Shown here: positions 44,452-53,415 of the stretch, one piece after another
How the letters are laid out: each line of letters opens with the position of its first letter
Position numbering within the stretch: position 1 is the first letter of the stretch
Made by a program: the position numbers and the translations under genes
Origin: Flavobacterium glaciei
Lineage (GTDB): Bacteria > Bacteroidota > Bacteroidia > Flavobacteriales > Flavobacteriaceae
DNA: 58,322 nucleotides
Assembly: GCF_003350545.1 (NCBI RefSeq)
Contig: NZ_QQBA01000015.1
Span: forward strand, 1-58,322
Direction: 5' to 3'
The notes under the pieces: model-generated
Seen by the model: the letters and a program-made list of their open reading frames with translations, nothing else
Databases searched by the model: none
Told to the model about the DNA's origin: nothing

Positions 44452-46534
44452 CGGCTAAGTCTTTATCTCTGTATGATTCAATTGCTTCAAAAAAGACACT
44501 TGCATCTTGAATGTATTTTTGTGCAAATTCAGCAGAAGGTTCATTCTGATTGATTTGGTATACTAAATCTCTTAATGATGATTGCAATTGAATGATATTC
44601 GTTGCTACAAAAACGGTATCAAACAAATCGATAATTCCAGCTTGATGATTTGTTTTTTGGTTTTCAGCCAATAACAATGCTTTGGCTCCATTTACAAATC
44701 CTGCGTATGCCAAATAAATTGCATCAGCCCATTTTGCATCATCAAAAGCTTCCTGTGCGAAAGTTAATTTGTCTTTAGCTTCCAATAATAATGTAGCCAC
44801 TAAATCAATAACAACACCGGCGCATTCTCCCACTCCAACTGCTTTTACGTAATTATCAGCATTTCCCCAATCTACAAAATCAGCTTCAGTAAGATTAGTC
44901 AAGTCTGCTAATGGCTTCAAAAATTCATAAAAATATTTTTCGCCTTTGGCATCATAATAATTCAAGAACGATTGTCCGTTTCCGTTTGCTTCAAAATCAT
45001 TTAAGATGAAACGCAATGCATCAGGTCCTCTTCTACTTGGAATTTTGATTACTTTATCCGAAAATCTTCCGTTTCCGTTTCCTAAATTTCCTCCGCCTAA
45101 TAATACCTGTAATGCTGGCGCCACTAATTTCCCTGAATTGATAGACATTCCCTGGAAACCAATTTCGGCCATATTGTGTTGTCCACAAGCATTCATACAA
45201 CCACTGATTTTAATCGTGATTTCCTGATTGTTGCTGTATTGTGGATATTCTGTTTCTAAAACTCTTTCTAATTCTACAGCAATTCCGGTACTACTTGCAA
45301 TTCCTAAATTACAGGTATCTGTTCCCGGACAAGCTGTAATATCTGAAATGGTATTGTAACCAAGAGCGACAAAATCTAATTTGGCTAATTCTTGGTAGAA
45401 AAAAGGTAAATTTTCTTCTTTTACGTGACGAATTAAAATGTCTTGTCTCAATGTAAAACGCAATTCATTCGCCGCATAATTTTTGATTAATTCTGCCAAT
45501 GCTCTTGCTTTATCTGTATAAAAATCGCCTAATAAAACTTTGATTCCTATCGCTACATAACCCGCTTGTTTTTGAGCGATTACATTTGATTTTTTCCAAG
45601 CTTCGAAAGCTGGCGTATCTTCGATTACTACTTTTGGAACATCTAATAAAGGAGCTGGAATTTCAGCATCAAAAGCGGCTGTGTCGATTTCAACTATTTG
45701 GTGAGACAACGCTTTTTTCTCTTCATCCACCAATCTCAAAAACTCATCTCTTCCCAAATCTTTAATTAGGAATTTCATACGTGCTTTCAAACGTTTCGCT
45801 CTTTCGCCATAGCGGTCAAAAATTCTCAAAACGCCTTCAGTTGTTGGTATAATTTGGTTTACCGGAATAAATTCTGATAATAATTCGGCATGACTTGGTT
45901 GAGAACCTAATCCTCCACCTAACATTACTTTGAAACCTCTTTCGCCATTTACAATTCTTGGTATAAAACCTAAATCATGCAAATAACTCAATGCAGTATC
46001 TTTATCAGAAGACGAAAATGAAATTTTGAATTTACGTCCCATTTCCTGACAAACCGGATTTCTTAAGAAAAACTGAAACATAGTATGCGCATAAGGTGAC
46101 ACATCAAAAAGTTCTTCTGTATCAATTCCCGCTGTTTCGCTCGCCGTAATATTTCTCACGGTGTTTCCACAAGCTTCACGAAGTGTAACATCATCTTTTT
46201 CTAATTCAGCCCAAAGTTGTGGCGTTCTGTCCAAACTTACATAGTGAATCTGGATATCCTGACGCGTTGTAATGTGCAAACGTCCGGTTGAATATTCATC
46301 CGAAACTTTAGTAATACGAGTCAGTTGTTCGCTGGTCACTTTACCAAAAGGCAATTTGATACGAATCATTTGTACGCCTTCCTGACGCTGACCGTACACT
46401 CCTCTCGCCAAACGAAGGCTACGAAAACGCTCATCATCAATTTTCCCGTCACGGAATAAAGCAATTTTTCTTTCTAAATCGATTATGTCTTTTTGGACAA
46501 TCGGGTTTTCTATTTCGGTTCTAAAACTTTCCAT
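44444..46534 (-). CDS. ferredoxin-type sulfite/nitrite reductase with C-terminal HEPN domain
   Basis: Residues 1-540 form a siroheme and 4Fe-4S reductase: VYGQRQEGVQMIRIKLPFGK near the start, repeated ferredoxin-like halves, and the ligand cysteines in TACPGTDTCNLG and KISGCMNACGQHN (about 400-450). In the cys operon, reduction of sulfite to sulfide is the expected reaction. From about 560 to 696 there is an all-helical HEPN-like domain (LTFAQEAFDDAKWADAIYLAYAGFVNGAKALLL), absent from typical enzymes. HEPN modules may bind nucleotides or RNA; here its purpose is unknown. Confidence 0.9.
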   Translation of the reverse strand: MESFRTEIENPIVQKDIIDLERKIALFRDGKIDDERFRSLRLARGVYGQRQEGVQMIRIKLPFGKVTSEQLTRITKVSDEYSTGRLHITTRQDIQIHYVSLDRTPQLWAELEKDDVTLREACGNTVRNITASETAGIDTEELFDVSPYAHTMFQFFLRNPVCQEMGRKFKISFSSSDKDTALSYLHDLGFIPRIVNGERGFKVMLGGGLGSQPSHAELLSEFIPVNQIIPTTEGVLRIFDRYGERAKRLKARMKFLIKDLGRDEFLRLVDEEKKALSHQIVEIDTAAFDAEIPAPLLDVPKVVIEDTPAFEAWKKSNVIAQKQAGYVAIGIKVLLGDFYTDKARALAELIKNYAANELRFTLRQDILIRHVKEENLPFFYQELAKLDFVALGYNTISDITACPGTDTCNLGIASSTGIAVELERVLETEYPQYSNNQEITIKISGCMNACGQHNMAEIGFQGMSINSGKLVAPALQVLLGGGNLGNGNGRFSDKVIKIPSRRGPDALRFILNDFEANGNGQSFLNYYDAKGEKYFYEFLKPLADLTNLTEADFVDWGNADNYVKAVGVGECAGVVIDLVATLLLEAKDKLTFAQEAFDDAKWADAIYLAYAGFVNGAKALLLAENQKTNHQAGIIDLFDTVFVATNIIQLQSSLRDLVYQINQNEPSAEFAQKYIQDASVFFEAIESYRDKDLADA

Positions 46535-46548
46535 ACTTTATTGGTTTT

Positions 46549-46670
46549 CCCCACCCAAACCCTCCCCGAAGGAGGGGGAGCCGAAACTGGGAATGTTATA
46601 TTATAATTTAATCGATTCTATTCTCTACTCTGGCACCATTTTCGCCGCGGCGAAAGGGCTGGGGTGGGGA
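46549..46670. repeat. GC-rich palindromic module in the cysN/sulfite reductase spacer
   Basis: The left end is CCCCACCCAAACCCTCCCC followed by GAAGGAGGGGGAGCC. The right end, read on the other strand, is TCCCCACCCCAGCCCTTTCG. The two ends are thus inverted copies enclosing an A/T-rich middle of about 45 bases. The module fills the whole spacer up to four bases from the cysN stop. Confidence 0.8.
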
Positions 46671-46673
46671 TTC

Positions 46674-47918
46674 TTATTTTATAAATCCAACTCCCGCTGT
46701 TGTATTAGTTGCAACGTCTATTAAAATAAAAGCGCCGTTTGATTTGTTGTCATTGTAGGCATCAAAATACAAAGCTTTGCTTAATTTAATATTTACCTCG
46801 CCTATTTCATTTATAGCCAATTGAGCTGCTGGTGTAACTCCCGAATAATCTGTAGCGATAACGTTTTTTACACTTTCAATTTTTGCCAAAACTCTATTCG
46901 TATTGTGTTGTACCAAATATTTAGCACCTGGAACTAACTTTTTGCTATCCATCCAACAAATCGTTGTATTAATATCTTTCTCAATTTTAGGAAGCTCATT
47001 CGATTTTACAATCATGTCGCCTCTTGTTACATTGATATCGTTTTCCAGCTCCAAAGTAATCGAAGAACCTGCTGTAGCTTCATCAAATTGTTTGTCAAAA
47101 AAGTGAATCTTAGTCACTTGAGATTCTGTTAACGAAGGAAGTATAGTTACTGCATCACCCACTTTGATGTTGTTCCCGTATAATTTTCCGGCATATCCTC
47201 TGAAGTCGTGATACTCTTCCGTTTTTGGTCGGATTACGGTTTGAACTGGGAAACGTGCTTTTCCTGTTTCAAAAACATCTTCAGGCTCTAAAGCTTCTAA
47301 ATGTTCCAAAACAGTTTGACCTGTATACCAAGGCATATTCTCCGATTTATCTGCAACGTTTCCTCCATTGATAGCACTCAACGGAATGTAACTAACGTTT
47401 TGCTCTTTGAATGAACTTTTGCTATTCAATGCCTGAAAATCAGCTTTGATTTTGTTGTAAACTTCTTCAGAATAATCAACTAAATCCATTTTGTTTACCG
47501 CAACAATCACTTCTTTTACTCTCAATAAATTATTGATGAAAAAGTGTCTGTATGTTTGCTCAATAACGCCTTTACGAGCATCAATCAAAATAATTGAAAC
47601 TTGTGAAGTCGAAGCTCCCGTAACCATGTTACGTGTATATTCTACGTGACCCGGAGTATCGGCAATAATGTAACTTTTCTTAGCTGTCGAAAAATAAATA
47701 TGCGCCACATCAATCGTAATTCCTTGTTCTCTCTCAGCAACCAATCCATCGGTAGCCAAAGAAAAATCAAGATAATCATATCCTTTTTGTTTGCTGCTTT
47801 TTTCTATTGCTTCGATTTTATCTGTAGTCAATGATTTTGTATCGTATAATAATCTCCCGATTAAGGTACTCTTTCCGTCATCTACACTTCCTGCTGTTGC
47901 TATTTTTAAAACTTCCAT
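46674..47918 (-). CDS. cysN: sulfate adenylyltransferase, GTPase subunit
   Basis: CysN drives APS formation by CysD through GTP hydrolysis. The 414 residues are an EF-Tu-like G domain (P-loop ATAGSVDDGKSTLIGRLLYD, then DTPGHVEYTRNMVTGAS and NKMD) and two beta-barrel domains. There is no fused APS kinase (CysC) at the C-terminus, so APS itself is likely the product used by CysH. It lies between cysD and the sulfite reductase gene, with repeat modules filling both spacers. Confidence 0.95.
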   Translation of the reverse strand: MEVLKIATAGSVDDGKSTLIGRLLYDTKSLTTDKIEAIEKSSKQKGYDYLDFSLATDGLVAEREQGITIDVAHIYFSTAKKSYIIADTPGHVEYTRNMVTGASTSQVSIILIDARKGVIEQTYRHFFINNLLRVKEVIVAVNKMDLVDYSEEVYNKIKADFQALNSKSSFKEQNVSYIPLSAINGGNVADKSENMPWYTGQTVLEHLEALEPEDVFETGKARFPVQTVIRPKTEEYHDFRGYAGKLYGNNIKVGDAVTILPSLTESQVTKIHFFDKQFDEATAGSSITLELENDINVTRGDMIVKSNELPKIEKDINTTICWMDSKKLVPGAKYLVQHNTNRVLAKIESVKNVIATDYSGVTPAAQLAINEIGEVNIKLSKALYFDAYNDNKSNGAFILIDVATNTTAGVGFIK

Positions 47919-47927
47919 ATCTACTTT

Positions 47928-48089
47928 CCCCTCCCCGACCCTCCCCGAAGGGGAGGGAGCCGAGTCCGACGTTTTTTTTAATTAAAATTTTACTTTCTTA
48001 TTTAGTTATTTTTTCCCTAAACCCCTAGACTATAAAATTTATTTTTTTTAGCTAGGCTCCTTCCCCTTCGGGGAGGGCTGGGGTGGGGA
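47928..48089. repeat. GC-rich palindromic module in the cysD/cysN spacer
   Basis: The left end contains CTCCCCGACCCTCCCCGAAG and continues GGGAGGGAGCC. The right end on the other strand starts CCCCACCCCAGCCCTCCCC and continues GAAGGGGAAGGAGCC. These inverted ends of about 38 bases bound an A/T-rich middle. The module occupies the complete spacer between the two genes. Confidence 0.8.
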
Positions 48090-48091
48090 TT

Positions 48092-48991
48092 CTAAAAATA
48101 CCCTTGTTGTTTTCTTTTCTCCATCGCAGCTTCAGATCGTTTGTCATCAATTCTGGCTCCTCTTTCTGAAATAGTCGAAGATCTGATTTCGCCTACAACT
48201 TCTTGAATTGTTGCTGCGTAAGAATCAACAGCTGCTGTACAACTCATATCTCCAACGGTTCTAAAACGAACAATTCTTTCTTCAATTTCTTCATCTTCTT
48301 CTTGGTACACAAATGGAGAATGTGACCAAATCATACCGTCTCTCAAGAATACTTTACGTTTGTGTGAAAAGTAAATCGATGGAATTTCGATTTGTTCTTG
48401 CTCAATATAACTCCACACATCCAGCTCTGTCCAGTTAGAAATTGGGAAAACACGAACGTTTTGACCATTTTCAATTTTTCCGTTCAATAAATCAAATAAT
48501 TCTGGACGTTGGTTTTTCTCATCCCATTGACCAAAATCATCACGAACAGAAAAAATACGTTCTTTAGCTCTTGCTTTTTCTTCGTCACGACGTGCACCAC
48601 CAATACAAGCATCAAATTTGAATTCTTCGATGGCATCCAAAAGTGTAGTTGTTTGCAAACTATTTCTGCTAGAGTATTTCCCTGATTCTTCAACTACTTT
48701 ACCTTCGTCAATAGCATCCTGAACATTACGAACGATTAATTCCAATCCTAATTCTGCCACTAATTTATCTCTGAAAGCAATAGTTTCCGGAAAGTTATGT
48801 CCCGTGTCTACGTGCAACAATGGAAAAGGTATTTTAGCAGGAAAAAATGCTTTTTGTGCTAAACGTACTAAAGTAATCGAATCTTTTCCACCAGAAAAAA
48901 GCAATACCGGTTTGTCAAATTGAGAAATTACTTCTCTAAATATGTATATCGCTTCGCTTTCTAATGCGTTTGTTTTTAATATGGTACTCAT
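48092..48991 (-). CDS. cysD: sulfate adenylyltransferase, catalytic subunit
   Basis: This PP-loop ATP pyrophosphatase makes APS from sulfate and ATP together with CysN. The 299 residues include VLLFSGGKDSITLVRLAQKA (near 31), LLHVDTGHNFPETIAFRD, GGARRDEEKARAKERIFS and the C-terminal ERGARIDDKRSEAAMEKRKQ. The length is typical. It follows cysH after 110 bases. Confidence 0.95.
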   Translation of the reverse strand: MSTILKTNALESEAIYIFREVISQFDKPVLLFSGGKDSITLVRLAQKAFFPAKIPFPLLHVDTGHNFPETIAFRDKLVAELGLELIVRNVQDAIDEGKVVEESGKYSSRNSLQTTTLLDAIEEFKFDACIGGARRDEEKARAKERIFSVRDDFGQWDEKNQRPELFDLLNGKIENGQNVRVFPISNWTELDVWSYIEQEQIEIPSIYFSHKRKVFLRDGMIWSHSPFVYQEEDEEIEERIVRFRTVGDMSCTAAVDSYAATIQEVVGEIRSSTISERGARIDDKRSEAAMEKRKQQGYF

Positions 48992-49101
48992 TATTATTAG
49001 TTTAAAAGTTTAAAGTTTAAAGTTTAAGGCTGTTGAAACCTCATCTAAAATCTCTTAACTATTATTATTTTTTCTTTTCTCTTTATTCTAACCTCTGCTA
49101 T

Positions 49102-49803
49102 CTATTTCTGGTGTAAACCACATTCTTTATGACTGGATTCCCACCACCATCGACCTGCTCTGATATCTTCATCCGGAGTAATGGCTCTAGTACAAGGCGC
49201 ACATCCGATGCTTACAAATCCTTTTTTGTGTAATGTGTTTTGTGGCACATTATTTTTTTCTAAATATTCCTCTACTTCCTGCAAAGTCCACCTTAATAAG
49301 GGATTGAATTTTATAATATCAAAGTTAGAGTCGTACTCAAAAAGATCTAAATCATTTCTGTTTTCGGATTGTTCTGCTCTTAAACCAGTAATCCAAATCG
49401 AATTCCCATTTAAAGCTTTAGTCAAAGGCGCTACTTTCCGAATAAAACAACATTCTTTTCTATTCTCCACCGATTCATAAAAGCTGTTTGGACCTTTTTT
49501 ATTCAATAATTCCTGTACAGCTGTAGTGTCCGGAAAATAGGTTTTAATATCTATTTGATATTTTTTCAATGTCTTATGAAAAACATCATACGTCTCTTGA
49601 AATAATCTTCCAGTATCTAAAGTAAAAATGGTAATTGGCAGATCATTATTGGCAATTAAAGCAGTAATCACTTGGTCTTCCTGTCCAAAAGAAGTAGAAA
49701 AAACTACCTTATCTTTAAATTCATTTGCCAAAAAAGCTAAAGTCTCTTCAATTGAAAAGTCTTTTACTGCATTTTTTAAATTTTGTACTGTCGTTGCACT
49801 CAT
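49102..49803 (-). CDS. cysH: assimilatory adenylyl-sulfate (APS) reductase
   Basis: It reduces activated sulfate to sulfite. The 233 residues have the PP-loop VFSTSFGQEDQVITALI (near 35). The paired cysteines RKECCFIRK (near 137) and SIGCAPCTRAI (near 206) make up the CC..CxxC set of the 4Fe-4S enzymes that use APS, and the C-terminal ECGLHQK carries the catalytic Cys. No cysC is found in the block, which agrees with direct use of APS. First gene of the cys operon, with a good promoter and an operator-like site. Confidence 0.93.
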   Translation of the reverse strand: MSATTVQNLKNAVKDFSIEETLAFLANEFKDKVVFSTSFGQEDQVITALIANNDLPITIFTLDTGRLFQETYDVFHKTLKKYQIDIKTYFPDTTAVQELLNKKGPNSFYESVENRKECCFIRKVAPLTKALNGNSIWITGLRAEQSENRNDLDLFEYDSNFDIIKFNPLLRWTLQEVEEYLEKNNVPQNTLHKKGFVSIGCAPCTRAITPDEDIRAGRWWWESSHKECGLHQK

Positions 49804-49832
49804 TTGGTCCTTGTTTTTATCATTAAATCTAA

Positions 49833-49890
49833 TACCCTATCGGTTTAGTAGATTATAGTGCAAAAATAGTATTTATTTCCAAACTACAAA
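49833..49890 (-). promoter_or_regulatory. cysH promoter with operator-like motif
   Basis: On the minus strand: -33 TTTG (49887-49890), 18 bases, -7 box TATTTTTG (49861-49868). Just downstream, over the expected start, lies TACCCTATCGGTTTAGTA (49833-49850, plus strand). It resembles the site before the tauE-like gene. A repressor bound here would block initiation. Confidence 0.65.
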
Positions 49891-50077
49891 ACAAAATAAT
49901 ACTTTTTTGCTTTAGTATAAATATCAGCATTAGTTGTTAAACTACCTCAAATTAAACTTATTATAACAAACAACTACTACAAATAACGAGTCAGTTAAAA
50001 AGTACTTCTCAACTTTTAATCCTTAAAAACCAAGCATTGCTAATGAAATATTTTAAATTATTTACACTTAGTCTACA

Positions 50078-50115
50078 TATCCTATAGGATAATAACTTTA
50101 TTGTTGTTATTTTTG
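50078..50115 (+). promoter_or_regulatory. tauE promoter with palindromic operator-like motif
   Basis: TATCCTATAGGATA (50078-50091) is a perfect 14-bp palindrome at the -33 position of a promoter whose -7 is TATTTTTG (50108-50115). TATCCTATAGGATAATAA shares TAyCCTATmGGwTwA with the site at cysH. The remaining cysH-tauE spacer (49804-50130) is A/T-rich, with nothing else recognisable. Confidence 0.6.
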
Positions 50116-50130
50116 CCACAAATTTTATTT

Positions 50131-50913
50131 ATGGACTTTCAAATAGGATTAGTAGTTGCAGGTTTAAGTGTTGGGTTTATCGTAGGATTGACTGGCGTAG
50201 GAGGCGGTTCTTTAATGACGCCTATTTTATTATGGTTTGGAATTCCTCCATCTACTGCTGTAGGAACTGATTTATTATATGCTGCATTTACTAAAATGGG
50301 GGGCGTATATGTTCACCACCAAAAAAAGAATATAAATTGGTCTATAACAGGTTGGCTTTCTCTAGGAAGTGTTCCTGCTGCACTATTAACATTATGGATT
50401 TTACATAGTATAAAAACAGACATTACCGTTTTGAATTCAGTAATAAAATATAGTTTAGGCTGGGCATTACTTCTAACTTCGATAGCCGTTTTATTCAAAA
50501 AGAAACTATTAATTTTTTCTCAAAAACATGCTGGTGACAAATTCCACAGTGAAAGTAAAACCCAAAATGCATTAACTGTAGCCATAGGCCTTTTATTAGG
50601 TGCAACAGTTACACTTACATCTATTGGAGCAGGAGCATTAGGCACTGTAACTTTATTTTTCTTATATCCACTTTTAGCTACACCAAAGTTAGTTGGGACA
50701 GAGATTGCCCATGCTGTACCTTTGACACTCGTTGCTGGATTAGGCCATGCAACAATGGGAAATTTAGATTTAGAATTACTTGCTCAACTTTTATTGGGAT
50801 CACTTCCTGGAATTTACATAGGTAGTATGTTGAGTGGAAAAGTTCCCGATTTATTTCTTAGAAATGCCATAGCACTAATGTTATTTTTTGTAGGGTATAA
50901 ATTAGTTTTCTAA
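50131..50913 (+). CDS. TauE/SafE family sulfite exporter-like membrane protein
   Basis: This membrane protein of 260 residues from the ATG at 50131 has about eight helices. The two inverted repeat halves start with GFIVGLTGVGGGSLMTPILL and GLLLGATVTLTSIGAGALGT, the family signature. Relatives move sulfite, sulfoacetate or other sulfur-containing anions. Divergence from cysH and a shared operator motif suggest a role in sulfate or sulfite transport for assimilation. No other sulfate permease is seen in the window. Confidence 0.87.
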   Translation: MDFQIGLVVAGLSVGFIVGLTGVGGGSLMTPILLWFGIPPSTAVGTDLLYAAFTKMGGVYVHHQKKNINWSITGWLSLGSVPAALLTLWILHSIKTDITVLNSVIKYSLGWALLLTSIAVLFKKKLLIFSQKHAGDKFHSESKTQNALTVAIGLLLGATVTLTSIGAGALGTVTLFFLYPLLATPKLVGTEIAHAVPLTLVAGLGHATMGNLDLELLAQLLLGSLPGIYIGSMLSGKVPDLFLRNAIALMLFFVGYKLVF

Positions 50914-50991
50914 AACCATACTTTTACTATGTTTCGTCTACGCCTTTAGTAGACTATCCATTTATTAGAGTTCAAAATTGTATAAAACAAA

Positions 50992-51402
50992 CTAGAAAGC
51001 AATATCGCCCAATGTGTTACTTTCCAGAATTTTCAAGGTGTTATCCCGAACTTCAATCATTAGTTTCCTAACAGCACAAGTTGCTTCATCAGTACAATCC
51101 TCACATTTTTCGTAAAAATTATGGCTTGCACAAGGTAATAGTGCAATGGGACCCTCAAGAATGCGGTACACATGAGCCATATTGATGTCCTTAGGATCTT
51201 TTATCAAATAATAGCCTCCACCTTTTCCTTTTTTGGCTCCTAAGAAACCAGAATGACGAAGTAATAATAAAATACTTTCTAAAAACTTAACTGAAATATG
51301 CTCAGCCTTTGCGATATCAGCAATAGCAACAGGAGTATTATCTTTTTGGCGAGCCAAAAAAGTCAAAGCTTTAATTCCGTATTTTGTTTTTTTTGAAAGC
51401 AT
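50992..51402 (-). CDS. Rrf2 family transcriptional regulator
   Basis: The 136-residue winged-helix protein starts MLSKKTKYGIKALTFLAR, typical of Rrf2 (IscR/CymR) regulators, with IADIAKAEHISVKFLESIL as the recognition region and GGYYLIKDP in the wing. Four cysteines near 91-108 (CASHNFYEKCEDCTDEATC) could hold an Fe-S cluster as in IscR, though their spacing differs. Its place between tauE and metZ makes it the best local candidate for controlling cys genes, in the manner of CymR. A -7 box TATTTTTG lies at 51489-51496. Confidence 0.88.
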   Translation of the reverse strand: MLSKKTKYGIKALTFLARQKDNTPVAIADIAKAEHISVKFLESILLLLRHSGFLGAKKGKGGGYYLIKDPKDINMAHVYRILEGPIALLPCASHNFYEKCEDCTDEATCAVRKLMIEVRDNTLKILESNTLGDIAF

Positions 51403-51591
51403 TTAAAAAAGATATAAAATTGAAGATTTACGATTTTTGATTTCGAATTTTACATTATCAGAAATTTAATTGTATTATGTTGTAACAACAAAAATATACT
51501 TTTTGAATGAAAAATGGTGAAAGGAGATTAACGATTGTTGTCAAATAGAAAATCTGCAATCAAAAATCGTTAATCCCAAATCAAAAAATCA

Positions 51592-52764
51592 CTAAGACAA
51601 TGCTTGCTCTAAGTCGGCAATGACATCCTTTACGGTTTCTAAACCTACAGAAACACGCACTAATCCATCGGTAATACTCACAGCCAAACGTTCCTCAACA
51701 GATAATTTACTGTGCGTTGTCGAGGCCGGATGCGTAACAATAGTTCTCGTATCACCTAAATTTGGCGAAAGCGAACATAATTTAATTTTATCTAAGAAAG
51801 CTCTTCCGGCTTCTAATCCTCCTTTAATTTCAAAAGCAACAATATTCCCACCCAACTTCATTTGCTTCTGTGCAATTTCATATTGAGGATGCGATTTCAG
51901 GAACGGATATTTTACTTTATTCACCTGAGGATGATTTTCTAAAAACTCCGCTACTTTCAAAGCATTTTCGCAATGTCTGTCCAATCGAATGGCTAATGTT
52001 TCTAAACTTTTAGACAATACCCACGCATTAAAAGGTGATAAAGAAGGTCCTGTAAGTCGAGAAAACAAATAGATTTTCTGAATCAATTCAGCATCACCAA
52101 CAGTTATTCCTCCCAAAACTCGACCTTGACCATCCATTAATTTAGTAGCCGAATGCACCACTAAATGCGCTCCCCATTTGATTGGTTGCTGCAAATAAGG
52201 CGTTGCAAAACAGTTGTCAATTATTAAAATTAAATTGTGCTTTTTGGCAATATTTCCAAGTAATTCCAAATCAATAATATCAACAGCGGGATTGGTTGGA
52301 GACTCTGCAAATAGAATTTTTGTATCAGGTGTAATCAAACCTTCAATAGTCTCGGGTTGATTGATATCAAAATACGAGGTTTGTATGTTCCATTTTGGGA
52401 AATAATTTATAAACAACGAATGCGTGGCTCCAAAAACACTACTAGAAGAAACAATATGATCTCCAGATTTTAATAAAGCAGCCATAGTCGAATACACCGC
52501 AGCCATTCCAGATGCAAAGGCAAAACCAGCTGCAGCACCTTCCATAGCACACACTTTGTCTACAAATTCGTTGGTGTTTGGGTTGCTATATCTGCTGTAA
52601 ATATTCCTGTCTTTTTCCTCTGCAAACGAGGCACGCATATCTTCGGCATCTTCAAATACAAAACTGGAAGTTAAATATAAAGGTACCGAATGTTCTAAAT
52701 ATTGTGTTCTTTCTAACTGATTGCGTATGGCTTGGGTTTCGAAACCAAAATCTTGTTCGTTCAT
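51592..52764 (-). CDS. metZ: O-succinyl/acetylhomoserine sulfhydrylase (MetZ-type)
   Basis: This PLP enzyme of the Cys/Met metabolism family has 390 residues. The PLP lysine is in VVHSATKLMDGQGRVLGG (near 207), with the DGQGR variant typical of MetZ. SRYSNPNTNEFVDKVCAMEG and FASGMAAVYSTMAAL are family motifs. It makes homocysteine directly from an acylated homoserine and sulfide, linking metX and the cys operon. It is downstream of osmC with a 138-base gap. Confidence 0.92.
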   Translation of the reverse strand: MNEQDFGFETQAIRNQLERTQYLEHSVPLYLTSSFVFEDAEDMRASFAEEKDRNIYSRYSNPNTNEFVDKVCAMEGAAAGFAFASGMAAVYSTMAALLKSGDHIVSSSSVFGATHSLFINYFPKWNIQTSYFDINQPETIEGLITPDTKILFAESPTNPAVDIIDLELLGNIAKKHNLILIIDNCFATPYLQQPIKWGAHLVVHSATKLMDGQGRVLGGITVGDAELIQKIYLFSRLTGPSLSPFNAWVLSKSLETLAIRLDRHCENALKVAEFLENHPQVNKVKYPFLKSHPQYEIAQKQMKLGGNIVAFEIKGGLEAGRAFLDKIKLCSLSPNLGDTRTIVTHPASTTHSKLSVEERLAVSITDGLVRVSVGLETVKDVIADLEQALS

Positions 52765-52902
52765 TGTTAATATATTTCAAAGAGTTGTTTCACAAAGATT
52801 CACGAAGAAATCACCGAGATTCACAAAGTTTTATTGCGTAATTTTTTATAAAAAACTCTTTATTGTTTAAAATTAAAGTTTTAAAAGTTGATGAATTTAA
52901 CT

Positions 52903-53331
52903 TTACGCCAACTCTACTCCGTTCAAAACTACTTTATAATGTATCGTTGCTGTTGGTTCTAATGTTTTAGAAACCGAACAGTACTTTTCGAAAGAAAGCT
53001 GTGCGGCTCTAGCTGCTTTTTCTTCATTGATGGGACCTTCCAGATAAAACACAATGTGAATATCCTTGAAAGGTTTCGCTTCTCCAACTTGTACGCGTTC
53101 TCCTTCTACCTCAGCTTTGAATGAAGTGATTTCCTGACGCTGTTTTTTCAAAATCGAAATCATATCGATGGCGCTGCAGCCCGAAACTCCCATCAATACT
53201 AATTCCATCGGACTGGCACCCATATCATTTCCGCCAAATTCTGGTCGGCTATCAACGTTAACTATGTGCCCTCTTTCGTTTTTTAATTCAAAATGGAAAT
53301 TGTCGTTTACTCTGTTTAATGTTATTTTCAT
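52903..53331 (-). CDS. OsmC family protein
   Basis: A small redox protein of 142 residues from ATG 53331; a GTG at 53340 would add three. Family features are the catalytic cysteines in VSGCSAIDM (near 58) and EKYCSVSKTL (near 120), and the entry GGNDMGASPMELVLMG. OsmC/Ohr proteins reduce hydroperoxides or handle persulfides, which would fit the sulfur context. It lies in the thrA-metZ interval, most likely in the SAM-riboswitch-led transcript. Confidence 0.87.
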   Translation of the reverse strand: MKITLNRVNDNFHFELKNERGHIVNVDSRPEFGGNDMGASPMELVLMGVSGCSAIDMISILKKQRQEITSFKAEVEGERVQVGEAKPFKDIHIVFYLEGPINEEKAARAAQLSFEKYCSVSKTLEPTATIHYKVVLNGVELA

Positions 53332-53337
53332 AATATT

Positions 53338-53395
53338 CACCTCCCCAACCCTTTCGCCGTGGCGAAAAGGGAGCCAAGACTGGAGGCAGTCCCTT
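53338..53395. repeat. GC-rich palindromic repeat (single copy) before osmC
   Basis: It contains CACCTCCCCAACCC, the stem TTTCGCCGTGGCGAAA and GGGAGCC, then ACTGGAGGCAGT. It is related to the module ends in the cys operon spacers and to the CG-rich palindrome near 39347. Confidence 0.65.
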
Positions 53396-53415
53396 TTTTT
53401 TAAATTTATATTTTA

